From positions 1 through 9,849 of the forward strand of contig RFUP01000055.1 in assembly GCA_009922885.1 (NCBI GenBank): a stretch of DNA of 9,849 nucleotides. Reading direction: 5' to 3'. Under the pieces are notes generated by a model, which was not told the DNA's origin, did not search any database, and was given only the letters and a program-made list of their open reading frames with translations. Below, in pieces: positions 1 to 5,991 of this stretch. The position numbers and the translations under genes are program-made. Position 1 is the first letter of the stretch, and every line of letters starts with the position of its first letter. The stretch comes from Paracoccaceae bacterium (GTDB taxonomy: Bacteria > Pseudomonadota > Alphaproteobacteria > Rhodobacterales > Rhodobacteraceae).

Positions 1-117
1 GTGGCCACCGAAGCGGTGCATGACCGTTTGACGGCGCTGGGCTACGAGACGGGTTTGGATCGCAGGGTGCTGGAGCGCGCCGCCGAGATGGCGCGGGCGA
101 TGCGGGCCGAGGTGTAA
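1..117 (+). CDS. mvaB: Hydroxymethylglutaryl-CoA lyase, C-terminal end (partial)
   Basis: The frame is open from base 1 and ends at TAA 115-117, giving the last 38 residues of a protein whose start lies outside the window. The segment begins VATEAVHDRLTALGYETGLD. This matches the end of HMG-CoA lyases, where a conserved Asn-Val-Ala-Thr-Glu stretch is followed by a helix and an 'LG..TG.D' turn. The enzyme splits HMG-CoA into acetoacetate and acetyl-CoA at the end of leucine degradation. The next gene, a hydratase 17 bases downstream, fits the preceding step, and that context raises confidence. The GTG at base 1 is an internal valine codon, not a start. The catalytic region is not visible, so the call rests on the tail motif and the neighbour. 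Confidence 0.68.
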   Translation: MATEAVHDRLTALGYETGLDRRVLERAAEMARAMRAEV

Positions 118-134
118 AGCGAGGGGGACTAGGG

Positions 135-920
135 ATGTACGAGACGATTTCTGTAGAGCGCGACGCGCGGGGTGTGGCGACGCTTTGGCTGGCGCGGGAC
201 GATAAGCACAATGCGATGTCGGGGCCGATGATCGCGGAAATCCATCAGGCCGCCGATGCGCTGGGGGCCGATCCCGAAGTGCGGGTGGTGATCCTTGCGG
301 CCAAGGGGCGGACGTTTTGTGCAGGCGGTGATCTGGGCTGGATGCAAGCGCAGATGGCGGCTCCTCCGGCGGAGCGCGCGGCGGAGGCGGGGAAGCTTGC
401 GTGGATGCTGAAGGCGCTCAATGGATTGCCGAAGCCCTTGATCGGGCGGTTGCAGGGCAACGCTTTTGGTGGCGGCGTGGGCATGGCCAGCGTGTGCGAT
501 GTGGCGATTGGCGTAGATAGCCTGAGCATGGCGCTGACGGAAACGCGGCTCGGCCTCATTCCGGCGACCATCGGCCCTTACGTGATCGCACGGATGGGTG
601 AGGCGAAGGCGCGGCGGGTGTTTATGTCGGGCCGCAGGTTTGGCGCGGCGGAAGCGGTGGAGTTGGGGCTGCTGGCGCGGGCGGTGCCGGACGCGGAGTT
701 GGATGCGGCGGTAGAGGCGGAAGTGCTGCCCTATCTCGACTGTGCGCCGGGGGCAGTGGCGCGGGCGAAGCGGCTGGCGCAGCGCTTGGGGCCTTGTATC
801 ACGGATGACGATATCCGCCACACGATCGGTGAGTTGGCGGCGTGCTGGGAGGGCGACGAGGCACCGGAAGGCATCGGTGCGTTCTTCGCCAAGCGCAAAC
901 CCAAGTGGCAGGCGGGCTGA
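135..920 (+). CDS. liuC: Crotonase-family enoyl-CoA hydratase, probable 3-methylglutaconyl-CoA hydratase
   Basis: This 261-residue protein has the usual length of the crotonase superfamily. Known family features are visible: the first oxyanion-hole loop FCAGGDLGWM (61-70), the second, Gly-rich loop GNAFGGGVG (108-116), and a catalytic-type Glu at 136 in ETRLG, followed by LIPATIGPYV. The residue aligned with the second Glu of classical hydratases (rat crotonase E164) is Arg161. I recall this from the 'IP-AT-I-PYV' subgroup annotated as methylglutaconyl-CoA hydratase. That enzyme hydrates 3-methylglutaconyl-CoA to HMG-CoA, which the upstream lyase would cleave, so the pair fits leucine degradation. 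ATG 135 follows a purine-rich GAGGGGG at 121-127 and lies 17 bases after the lyase stop. The family call is secure. The exact substrate is inferred from context, and a general short-chain enoyl-CoA hydratase remains possible. Confidence 0.8.
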   Translation: MYETISVERDARGVATLWLARDDKHNAMSGPMIAEIHQAADALGADPEVRVVILAAKGRTFCAGGDLGWMQAQMAAPPAERAAEAGKLAWMLKALNGLPKPLIGRLQGNAFGGGVGMASVCDVAIGVDSLSMALTETRLGLIPATIGPYVIARMGEAKARRVFMSGRRFGAAEAVELGLLARAVPDAELDAAVEAEVLPYLDCAPGAVARAKRLAQRLGPCITDDDIRHTIGELAACWEGDEAPEGIGAFFAKRKPKWQAG

Positions 921-952
921 GCCGGAGCGCAGGAAATCCCCACTCGAAAAGT

Positions 953-972
953 GAGTTTGGTTGCGTAAACTC
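953..972. promoter_or_regulatory. Short inverted repeat upstream of the VWA gene
   Basis: GAGTTT (953-958) and AAACTC (967-972) are perfect reverse complements separated by 8 bases. They lie 30 bases before the VWA start codon, in the 81-base gap after the hydratase gene. The arms are short and AT-rich, so an operator half-site pair is as plausible as an RNA hairpin. No U-run follows directly, which argues against a terminator for the upstream genes. I found no good -35/-10 pair here. It may be chance. Confidence 0.25.
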
Positions 973-1001
973 TCCTTAAGGTATTTTCCGGGAGAGATTC
1001 T

Positions 1002-2636
1002 ATGCGGTTATTTCTAGGGGCTGTTTTGGCCTTGGCTTTGGGAACGTCGGCGGTTGCGCAGGATCGGGCGATGATTGTGCTCGATGCGTCGGGGTCGATG
1101 TGGGGGCAGATCGACGGCAAGACCAAGATCGAGATCGCCCGCGAGACCATGGGCGAGGTTCTGGGCGTTGTGCCCGAGGCCAATGAGCTTGGGCTGATCG
1201 TGTATGGCCACCGCTCGAAAGGGGACTGCGGCGATATCGAACTGGCGGTGCCGCCTGCGGCGGGAACGGCAGGGGCGATTGCGGAGTTCGTGAAAGGCAT
1301 CAATCCGAAGGGCAAAACGCCGCTTTCGGCTGCGGTGAAGCAGGCGGCGGACGGGCTGCGCTACACGGAAGACAAGGCGACTGTGATCCTTGTGACCGAC
1401 GGGTTGGAGACCTGTGACGCCGATCCTTGCGCCTTGGGGCGCGAGTTGGAAGCGGCTGGCGTGGATTTCACCGCGCATGTGGTGGGGTTTGGCCTGACCA
1501 AGGCGGAAGGCGCGCAAGTGGCTTGTCTCGCGGAGAACACGGGCGGGCGCTATATCGAGGCGAAGGACGCGGGGAGCCTTTCGGAGGCATTGAAGAAAAC
1601 GGTGGTGGCGGAAGCCCCGCCTGCGCCGGAACCGCCGCCCGCGCCGAAGGTCGAGAAGCCGGAGTTCAATCTGCGCGCAACGGCTTCGCTCATCGAGGGC
1701 GGGCCACAACTGGAAGAGGCCTTGGCGTGGGAGATCTTCCCCGTAGTGAATGGCGAGGTTGCACCGGATGCGGTGGAGGGCGGCTATAACCGCCCGTTCG
1801 AAGTGGCTTTGCCTGCGGGGGATTACGAACTGCGCGCCTCAGGCGGGAAAGCTGTGCGAAGCCTCCGCGTGACTTTGAGCGATACGGAGACTCAGACGCC
1901 GCATGTGGTTCTGGATGCGGGCTGGCTCACGGTGCGGGCGCGTTTTTCCGAAGGCGGAGATCTGGCCAATGGGGCCTATCTTTGGGTTCGGGCTCAAGAG
2001 GGTGCGGAAGAGGGCGGTTACACGGAGACGCGGATGCTGATGCCTGCGGGGCCGGCCGTTGCAAGTGCGGAGCTTTCGAAGGCTAAGACGGAACAGCCCG
2101 TCGAGATTGTGGCAGGTGAAGAGCGCGAGGTGGATTTGGTGCTCGGGGCAGGGGTGGTGCGGGTTTCGGCGCTATATGCTTCCGGTGGGCCTGCCGCAGA
2201 GAGCGGTATTCGCTTCGATGTGCTGGCGGCAAAGGCCGACATCAACGGAAACCGCGATGAGTTCAACGGAAGTTATGGCCCTGACGCGCTGAACGTTCCG
2301 GCGGGACGCTATGTTCTGAATGCCCAGCTTGAAGGGGCGGTGGTGCAGTCGGAGCCGTTCGACGTGGCCCCGGGCGAGTTGGTGGAGGTGCAGGTGGTGC
2401 TCAACGCTGGTGTTGCGGCGATGAGCGCACCGGGTGCCTACAGGATCGACGTTTTCGGGCCACCGAAGATCACCGGAGAGCGTGAGGAACTGGCTGGAGC
2501 TTATGGCGATGCGTGGAGCTACACGCTGAAGGCGGGCACTTACCGCGCGCGGGCGAGTTACGAAGGGGATCGTGCACCAGTGGAGGCTGACTTCACCGTA
2601 ACGGCGGGTGAGCGAGTCGAATTGACGCTGCAATAA
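1002..2636 (+). CDS. Exported von Willebrand factor A domain protein with C-terminal repeat modules
   Basis: This 544-residue protein has a clear Sec signal peptide: M-R, a hydrophobic core at 3-16, and probable cleavage after AVA (about residue 19). It is therefore predicted periplasmic or secreted. The VWA fold fills about 23-200, and its MIDAS metal site is complete: DASGS (D28, S30, S32), T106 in KGKTPLS and D133 in VTDGLETC. Cys76, Cys138, Cys143 and Cys175 could form disulfides. A Pro/Ala-rich linker (about 203-219) leads to roughly four degenerate 75-86 residue modules (about 222-307, 308-384, 385-470, 471-544). These repeat a 'PAG-x-Y' strand and a 'V..GE..EV.LVL.AG' ending, which suggests beta-sandwich repeats. 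GGAGAG at 991-996 sets the ATG. It is likely transcribed separately from nuo. The ligand and role are unknown; MIDAS proteins usually bind a protein partner through Mg2+. Confidence 0.85.
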   Translation: MRLFLGAVLALALGTSAVAQDRAMIVLDASGSMWGQIDGKTKIEIARETMGEVLGVVPEANELGLIVYGHRSKGDCGDIELAVPPAAGTAGAIAEFVKGINPKGKTPLSAAVKQAADGLRYTEDKATVILVTDGLETCDADPCALGRELEAAGVDFTAHVVGFGLTKAEGAQVACLAENTGGRYIEAKDAGSLSEALKKTVVAEAPPAPEPPPAPKVEKPEFNLRATASLIEGGPQLEEALAWEIFPVVNGEVAPDAVEGGYNRPFEVALPAGDYELRASGGKAVRSLRVTLSDTETQTPHVVLDAGWLTVRARFSEGGDLANGAYLWVRAQEGAEEGGYTETRMLMPAGPAVASAELSKAKTEQPVEIVAGEEREVDLVLGAGVVRVSALYASGGPAAESGIRFDVLAAKADINGNRDEFNGSYGPDALNVPAGRYVLNAQLEGAVVQSEPFDVAPGELVEVQVVLNAGVAAMSAPGAYRIDVFGPPKITGEREELAGAYGDAWSYTLKAGTYRARASYEGDRAPVEADFTVTAGERVELTLQ

Positions 2637-2655
2637 GACTTTTGGAGAATCGAAG

Positions 2656-2685
2656 GGGGCGGCTGAGAGAGATCTATGCTGCCCC
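2656..2685 (+). terminator. Hairpin after the VWA gene, terminator-like but lacking a U-run
   Basis: GGGGCGGC (2656-2663) can pair with GCTGCCCC (2678-2685) to give an 8-bp GC-rich stem with one G-U pair and a 14-base loop. It starts 20 bases after the VWA stop codon. No T-run follows (the next bases are GCAGAAATATC), so it is not a canonical intrinsic terminator. It could protect the 3' end of the message or assist Rho-dependent termination. Confidence 0.35.
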
Positions 2686-2780
2686 GCAGAAATATCTCAA
2701 TCGGGCACACGGGCCAATTGCCGCATAAAGGGGCGTAAAAATGCTCGTATGCCAATGTATACGGGGGAATTTCCTCAAAA

Positions 2781-2809
2781 TTGCGACCACATTCTAAAAG
2801 ATGAATAAG
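2781..2809 (+). promoter_or_regulatory. Weak sigma70-like promoter candidate (distal) for nuo
   Basis: TTGCGA (2781-2786) and AATAAG (2804-2809) are separated by 17 bases, each matching 4 of 6 consensus positions (TTGACA/TATAAT). They sit in the most AT-rich part of the gap, about 105 bases before nuoA. This is seen only as a motif match, so chance occurrence is likely. Confidence 0.22.
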
Positions 2810-2821
2810 ATCGACCTTCGG

Positions 2822-2850
2822 TTGACCATGGCAAGGGGCAGGAGTAAACC
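2822..2850 (+). promoter_or_regulatory. Sigma70-like promoter candidate (proximal) for nuo
   Basis: TTGACC (2822-2827) matches the -35 consensus at 5 of 6 positions. TAAACC (2845-2850) follows after exactly 17 bases as a weak -10 (3 of 6). A strong -35 with a poor -10 is common for alphaproteobacterial housekeeping promoters. A start near 2857 would give a leader of about 57 bases containing the hairpin at 2877-2898. A second TNGACC copy lies 11 bases upstream (2811-2816). Confidence 0.3.
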
Positions 2851-2876
2851 ACGGCTTGAAATTCTGTAGCCAGCAG

Positions 2877-2898
2877 TCGGCGCGGATTGACGCGCCGA
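2877..2898 (+). promoter_or_regulatory. Perfect 8-bp leader hairpin before nuoA
   Basis: TCGGCGCG (2877-2884) and CGCGCCGA (2891-2898) are exact reverse complements around the 6-base loop GATTGA. The stem ends two bases before the nuoA ribosome binding site (2901-2907). No U-run follows, so it is not a terminator. In RNA it would be a stable, compact stem-loop near the start of the operon message. It could affect stability or initiation, or as DNA it could be an operator. Its presence is certain; its function is inferred. Confidence 0.5.
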
Positions 2899-2900
2899 GA

Positions 2901-2907
2901 GAAGGAG
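2901..2907 (+). promoter_or_regulatory. Ribosome binding site deciding the GTG start of nuoA
   Basis: GAAGGAG lies six bases before GTG 2914, which is ideal spacing. It excludes the in-frame TTG at 2887, whose extra residues (TRREKEPT) are foreign to the family and are encoded across the leader hairpin and this site. From the GTG the protein reads MEEMLREYLP, as expected for NuoA. Confidence 0.8.
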
Positions 2908-2913
2908 CCAACC

Positions 2914-3279
2914 GTGGAAGAGATGCTGCGGGAATACCTGCCCATCCTCGTTTTCCTGGCCATTGCCGTCGCGCTTGGACTGGTCCTCATCCTCGCCGCC
3001 GTGATCATCGCGGTCCGTAATCCGGACCCGGAGAAGGTGTCGGCCTATGAGTGTGGGTTTAACGCGTTCGACGATGCCCGGATGAAGTTCGACGTGCGTT
3101 TCTACCTCGTCTCGATCCTCTTCATCATCTTCGACTTGGAAATCGCAATGCTGTTCCCGTGGGCTGTGGCCTTCCAGGACATCAGCATGACGGCCTTCTG
3201 GTCGATGATGATTTTCCTCGCTGTGCTGACCGTGGGCTTTGCCTATGAATGGAAGAAGGGGGCGCTCGAATGGGAGTGA
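2914..3279 (+). CDS. nuoA: NADH-quinone oxidoreductase subunit A (complex I, ND3-like)
   Basis: This 121-residue membrane subunit of complex I lies near the quinone-chamber junction. Three hydrophobic helices are visible at about 8-34, 62-84 and 92-112. The loop after the first helix holds the conserved YECGF (45-49). Its Cys47 corresponds to the mitochondrial ND3 cysteine known for the active/deactive transition. The second helix carries the conserved acidic pair in FDLEIAMLFPW (Asp74, Glu76). Length and sequence are typical of Rhodobacter/Paracoccus Nqo7. The start is GTG, chosen from the ribosome binding site at 2901-2907. The gene opens the operon and overlaps nuoB by 10 bases, which suggests coupled translation and balanced production of the two subunits. 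Confidence 0.96.
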   Translation: MEEMLREYLPILVFLAIAVALGLVLILAAVIIAVRNPDPEKVSAYECGFNAFDDARMKFDVRFYLVSILFIIFDLEIAMLFPWAVAFQDISMTAFWSMMIFLAVLTVGFAYEWKKGALEWE

Positions 3280-3803
3280 CGACCGGAGCCTATGCCGCTG
3301 GTGTGGATAAGGAACATGCAACGCAGGCGTTGAATGCCGAGTTGCAGGACAAGGGCTTCCTTGTCACCTCGACGGAAGACATCATCAACTGGGCGCGCAC
3401 TGGCTCGCTGCACTGGATGACCTTCGGCCTTGCTTGCTGCGCTGTGGAAATGATGCACACCGCGATGCCGCGCTACGATATGGAGCGTTTCGGCACCGCG
3501 CCGCGCGCTTCTCCGCGCCAGTCCGACCTGATGATCGTTGCAGGCACGCTGACCAACAAGATGGCTCCGGCGCTGCGCAAGGTTTATGACCAGATGCCGG
3601 AACCGCGTTATGTGATCTCGATGGGGTCCTGTGCGAATGGCGGTGGCTATTACCACTACAGCTACTCGGTGGTACGCGGTTGTGACCGGATCGTTCCGGT
3701 TGACGTGTATGTGCCGGGCTGCCCGCCCACGGCGGAAGCGCTGCTTTACGGTATTCTCCAGCTTCAGCGGAAGATCCGCCGGACCGGAACGATCGCACGG
3801 TGA
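3270..3803 (+). CDS. nuoB: NADH-quinone oxidoreductase subunit B (cluster N2, PSST)
   Basis: This 177-residue peripheral subunit carries [4Fe-4S] cluster N2, the last electron carrier before ubiquinone. The N2 ligands are all visible: the tandem Cys56-Cys57 in ACCAVEMM, Cys121 in GSCANGG and Cys151 in GCPPTAEAL. The quinone-proximal segment around APRASPRQSD is also intact. ATG 3270 is preceded by AAGGGGG (3256-3262) at 7-base spacing and gives the family-like MGVTTG start. The in-frame ATG at 3249 would add seven residues and has no comparable site, so it was not chosen. The start lies inside the end of nuoA. After nuoB comes a 59-base gap, unusually long for this operon, containing a hairpin. 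Confidence 0.96.
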   Translation: MGVTTGAYAAGVDKEHATQALNAELQDKGFLVTSTEDIINWARTGSLHWMTFGLACCAVEMMHTAMPRYDMERFGTAPRASPRQSDLMIVAGTLTNKMAPALRKVYDQMPEPRYVISMGSCANGGGYYHYSYSVVRGCDRIVPVDVYVPGCPPTAEALLYGILQLQRKIRRTGTIAR

Positions 3804-3828
3804 TCTGCGCTGTGGCGCGGTGACTTGA

Positions 3829-3846
3829 GGCGGCCGGGCGGCTGCC
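3829..3846 (+). promoter_or_regulatory. Intercistronic hairpin before the nuoC ribosome binding site
   Basis: GGCGGCC (3829-3835) can pair with GGCTGCC (3840-3846) across the 4-base loop GGGC, giving a 7-bp stem with one G-U pair. The nuoC ribosome binding site (GGAAGGAAGGA, 3847-3857) starts at the next base. This mirrors the stem-loop and ribosome binding site arrangement before nuoA. It may mark an RNA processing or stability point between nuoAB and nuoCD. The bases are GC-rich, so chance pairing is possible. Confidence 0.38.
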
Positions 3847-3862
3847 GGAAGGAAGGACGAGG

Positions 3863-4471
3863 ATGAGCGACGCTCTGAAAGAACTGGGCACTTACATCGA
3901 AGCGAAACGGCCCGATTGCGTGCTGTCGTGGGATGTGAGCTTTGGTGAGCTGAACGTGGATGTGACGCCCTCGAATATCGAGGGCTTTGTCGAATTTCTG
4001 CGGGCCGATCAGAATTGCCGTTTCTCAACGCTCGTGGACATCACGGCAGTGGATTACCCCGAGCGCGCCAAGCGCTTTGATGTGGTTTATCACTTCCTGT
4101 CGATGTACCGGAACCATCGCATCCGCCTGCGCGTGGCTGTGCGCGAGGACGAGCTTGTGCCGTCGATCATCGATGTGCACCCCTCGGCCAACTGGTTCGA
4201 GCGCGAGATTTTCGACATGTTCGGGATCATTTTCTCGGGCCACCCCGACTTGCGCCGCCTGCTGACGGACTACGGTTTCCGTGGCCATCCGCTGCGCAAG
4301 GACTTTCCGACCACGGGGTATGTGGAAGTGCGTTACAGCGAAGCCGAGAAGCGCGTTGTGTATGAGCCGGTGAAGCTCGTGCAGGAATACCGCCAGTTCG
4401 ATTTCATGAGCCCGTGGGAAGGTGCGAAATACGTGCTTCCGGGTGACGAGAAGAAGGATGCTGCGAAATGA
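3863..4471 (+). CDS. nuoC: NADH-quinone oxidoreductase subunit C (30 kDa subunit)
   Basis: This 202-residue peripheral subunit of the connecting module helps hold NuoB, NuoD and NuoI together and binds no cofactor. The 30-kDa signature is clear at 111-149: WFEREIFDMFGIIFSGHPDL, followed by RRLLTDYGF and GHPLRKDFP. The N-terminal half shows the usual alpha/beta pattern with FSTLVDITAVDYP at about 54-66. C and D are separate genes, as in alphaproteobacteria and mitochondria, unlike the fused nuoCD of E. coli. ATG 3863 follows GGAAGGAAGGA (3847-3857). The stop overlaps the start of nuoD as ATGA, consistent with translational coupling. Confidence 0.95.
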   Translation: MSDALKELGTYIEAKRPDCVLSWDVSFGELNVDVTPSNIEGFVEFLRADQNCRFSTLVDITAVDYPERAKRFDVVYHFLSMYRNHRIRLRVAVREDELVPSIIDVHPSANWFEREIFDMFGIIFSGHPDLRRLLTDYGFRGHPLRKDFPTTGYVEVRYSEAEKRVVYEPVKLVQEYRQFDFMSPWEGAKYVLPGDEKKDAAK

Positions 4472-5685
4472 TGGACGGCTCCAAGGGATTTGAAGACGCT
4501 CTGACGGGCGAGCAGAAGATCCGTAACTTCAACCTGAACTTCGGCCCGCAGCACCCGGCTGCGCACGGCGTGTTGCGCTTGGTGCTGGAGCTGGACGGCG
4601 AGATCGTTGAGCGTTGCGACCCGCATATCGGACTTCTGCACCGTGGGACCGAGAAGCTCATGGAGAGCCGGACCTACCTGCAGAACCTGCCGTATTTCGA
4701 CCGCCTCGACTACGTGGCGCCGATGAACCAGGAGCACGCATGGTGCTTGGCCATCGAGAAGCTGACGGGTGTGGAAGTGCCGCGCCGCGCCTCGCTGATC
4801 CGCGTGCTTTACTCGGAAATCGGCCGTATCCTGAACCACCTCCTGAACGTCACCACGCAGGCGATGGACGTGGGCGCGCTGACGCCGCCGCTCTGGGGCT
4901 TTGAAGAACGCGAAAAGCTCATGGTGTTCTACGAGCGCGCGTGCGGTGCGCGTTTGCACGCGGCCTATTTCCGGCCGGGTGGTGTGCACCAAGACCTTCC
5001 CGATGCGTTGATCGACGATATCGAGGAATGGGCGATCGATTTCCCGCGCGTGTTGAATGACATTGACGGCCTTCTCACCGAGAACCGTATCTTCAAGCAG
5101 CGCAATGCCGATATCGGCATCATCACCGAGGACGACATCCAGAAGTGGGGTTATTCCGGTGTGATGGTACGTGGCTCGGGCCTTGCTTGGGACTTGCGCC
5201 GCGCGCAGCCCTATGAATGCTATGACGAGTTCGATTTCCAGATCGCTGTGGGCAAGAACGGCGATTGCTATGACCGCTACCTCGTCCGCATGGCCGAGAT
5301 GCGCGAGAGCCTCAAGATCATCCGTCAAGCGGTCGTGAAGCTGCGCGAGACCCCCGGTGACGTGCTGGCACGCGGCAAGCTGACGCCGCCGAAACGGGGC
5401 GAGATGAAGCAGTCGATGGAAGCCTTGATCCATCACTTCAAGCTTTACACCGAAGGGTTCAAAGTGCCGGAAGGCGAGGTTTACGCGGCTGTGGAAGCGC
5501 CGAAAGGCGAGTTCGGCGTGTATCTCGTGGCGGATGGCTCGAACAAACCTTACCGCGCCAAGCTGCGCGCACCGGGCTTCCTGCATTTGCAGTCGATGGA
5601 CTATGTCGCGAAGGGCCACCAGTTGGCGGACGTGGCGGCAATCATCGGCACGATGGATGTGGTGTTCGGGGAGATTGACCGGTGA
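4468..5685 (+). CDS. nuoD: NADH-quinone oxidoreductase subunit D (49 kDa subunit)
   Basis: This 405-residue subunit, with NuoB, forms the ubiquinone-binding cavity. It descends from the large subunit of NiFe hydrogenases but lacks the metal-binding cysteine pairs. The quinone-site beta hairpin FGPQHPAAHG (25-34, His29 and His33) is intact, as is LPYFDRLDY (74-82), which contains the tyrosine that contacts the quinone head group in studied homologues. The protein ends in the conserved GEIDR. Length is close to Paracoccus Nqo4 (about 412). ATG 4468 overlaps the nuoC stop (ATGA), and a second ATG follows at 4471. AAGAAGGA (4451-4458) serves either one. The stop overlaps the GTG of the next gene. 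Confidence 0.96.
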   Translation: MMDGSKGFEDALTGEQKIRNFNLNFGPQHPAAHGVLRLVLELDGEIVERCDPHIGLLHRGTEKLMESRTYLQNLPYFDRLDYVAPMNQEHAWCLAIEKLTGVEVPRRASLIRVLYSEIGRILNHLLNVTTQAMDVGALTPPLWGFEEREKLMVFYERACGARLHAAYFRPGGVHQDLPDALIDDIEEWAIDFPRVLNDIDGLLTENRIFKQRNADIGIITEDDIQKWGYSGVMVRGSGLAWDLRRAQPYECYDEFDFQIAVGKNGDCYDRYLVRMAEMRESLKIIRQAVVKLRETPGDVLARGKLTPPKRGEMKQSMEALIHHFKLYTEGFKVPEGEVYAAVEAPKGEFGVYLVADGSNKPYRAKLRAPGFLHLQSMDYVAKGHQLADVAAIIGTMDVVFGEIDR

Positions 5686-5960
5686 AACGTTACTTGGTGT
5701 TGCCTTTGATCCTTGGCCTCTCGGGCTGTTTTGCGGCACCGCAGGGCACGACCGTTGAGGACGTGGCGCTGTTCGATGCGGCTGTGAAGTCGCTCGGGTG
5801 CCGCTTGGTCGTTGAAGGCGATTACCTCGCAACGGAATTGCAGACGGGGCTGACCCGCGAGCAAGTGGTCGCGATGTTGAACTACAAGCTGACGCTCAAG
5901 GAAGCCGAGAAGCGGGCCGAGGGCGGATATACCTTTACCGGCGGGGCCTGCGCCGCCTGA
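5682..5960 (+). CDS. Small predicted lipoprotein between nuoD and nuoE
   Basis: This 92-residue protein of unknown function starts at GTG 5682, which overlaps the nuoD stop as GTGA. GGGGAG (5668-5673) lies eight bases upstream, so the start is well supported. The N-terminus MKRYLVLPLILGLSGC is a classic lipoprotein signal with lipobox LSGC (Cys16). Phe rather than Asp at +2 does not suggest inner-membrane retention. The mature part, only about 76 residues, has two cysteines (Cys40 and Cys90) that could form a disulfide. It also has an amphipathic stretch, about 57-79, rich in Lys and Glu. I recall unassigned small reading frames inside the Paracoccus and Rhodobacter complex I clusters, and this may be one of them. 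The overlap with nuoD suggests co-production with complex I. No enzymatic motif is visible. Confidence 0.85.
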   Translation: MKRYLVLPLILGLSGCFAAPQGTTVEDVALFDAAVKSLGCRLVVEGDYLATELQTGLTREQVVAMLNYKLTLKEAEKRAEGGYTFTGGACAA

Positions 5961-5991
5961 TCCTGCCGCGCGAGAAAGAAGAGACGAAACG

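Larger units (their letters stand above)
2637..2913. other. Intergenic region upstream of the nuo operon
   Basis: These 277 bases hold no convincing gene on either strand. Only reading frames of about 20 codons (for example at 2676 and 2741) occur on the + strand, without proper ribosome binding sites. Base composition is visibly richer in A and T than the flanking genes, especially at 2771-2810. The block contains a GC-rich hairpin near the VWA stop, two weak promoter candidates and a perfect hairpin just before the nuoA ribosome binding site. It is the only sizeable gap before a run of tightly packed genes, so it is the natural place for the nuo promoter. That role is inferred from position. 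Confidence 0.6.

Noticed and set aside
2656..2685. Canonical Rho-independent terminator after the VWA gene
   Set aside because: The stem is good but no T-run follows, so I kept it only as a terminator-like hairpin.
2676..2738. A 20-codon leader peptide frame (start 2676) as a possible attenuator for nuo
   Set aside because: It has no convincing ribosome binding site, no run of regulatory codons, and no terminator/antiterminator pair downstream.
2558..2911. A 117-codon minus-strand frame in the gap before nuoA
   Set aside because: It overlaps the end of the VWA gene, has mixed composition with no motif, and would be transcribed into the VWA gene. I saw no supporting ribosome binding site.
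2887..2913. TTG 2887 as an upstream start for nuoA
   Set aside because: The added residues are encoded across the leader hairpin and the ribosome binding site and do not resemble NuoA N-termini. GTG 2914 has ideal spacing.
3249..3269. ATG 3249 as an upstream start for nuoB
   Set aside because: It would extend the overlap with nuoA and lacks a good ribosome binding site. ATG 3270 has AAGGGGG at 7 bases and the expected N-terminus.
4333..5832. A 499-codon minus-strand frame opposite nuoC/nuoD
   Set aside because: It mirrors the codons of clearly conserved nuoC and nuoD and has no domain or ribosome binding site that I can see.
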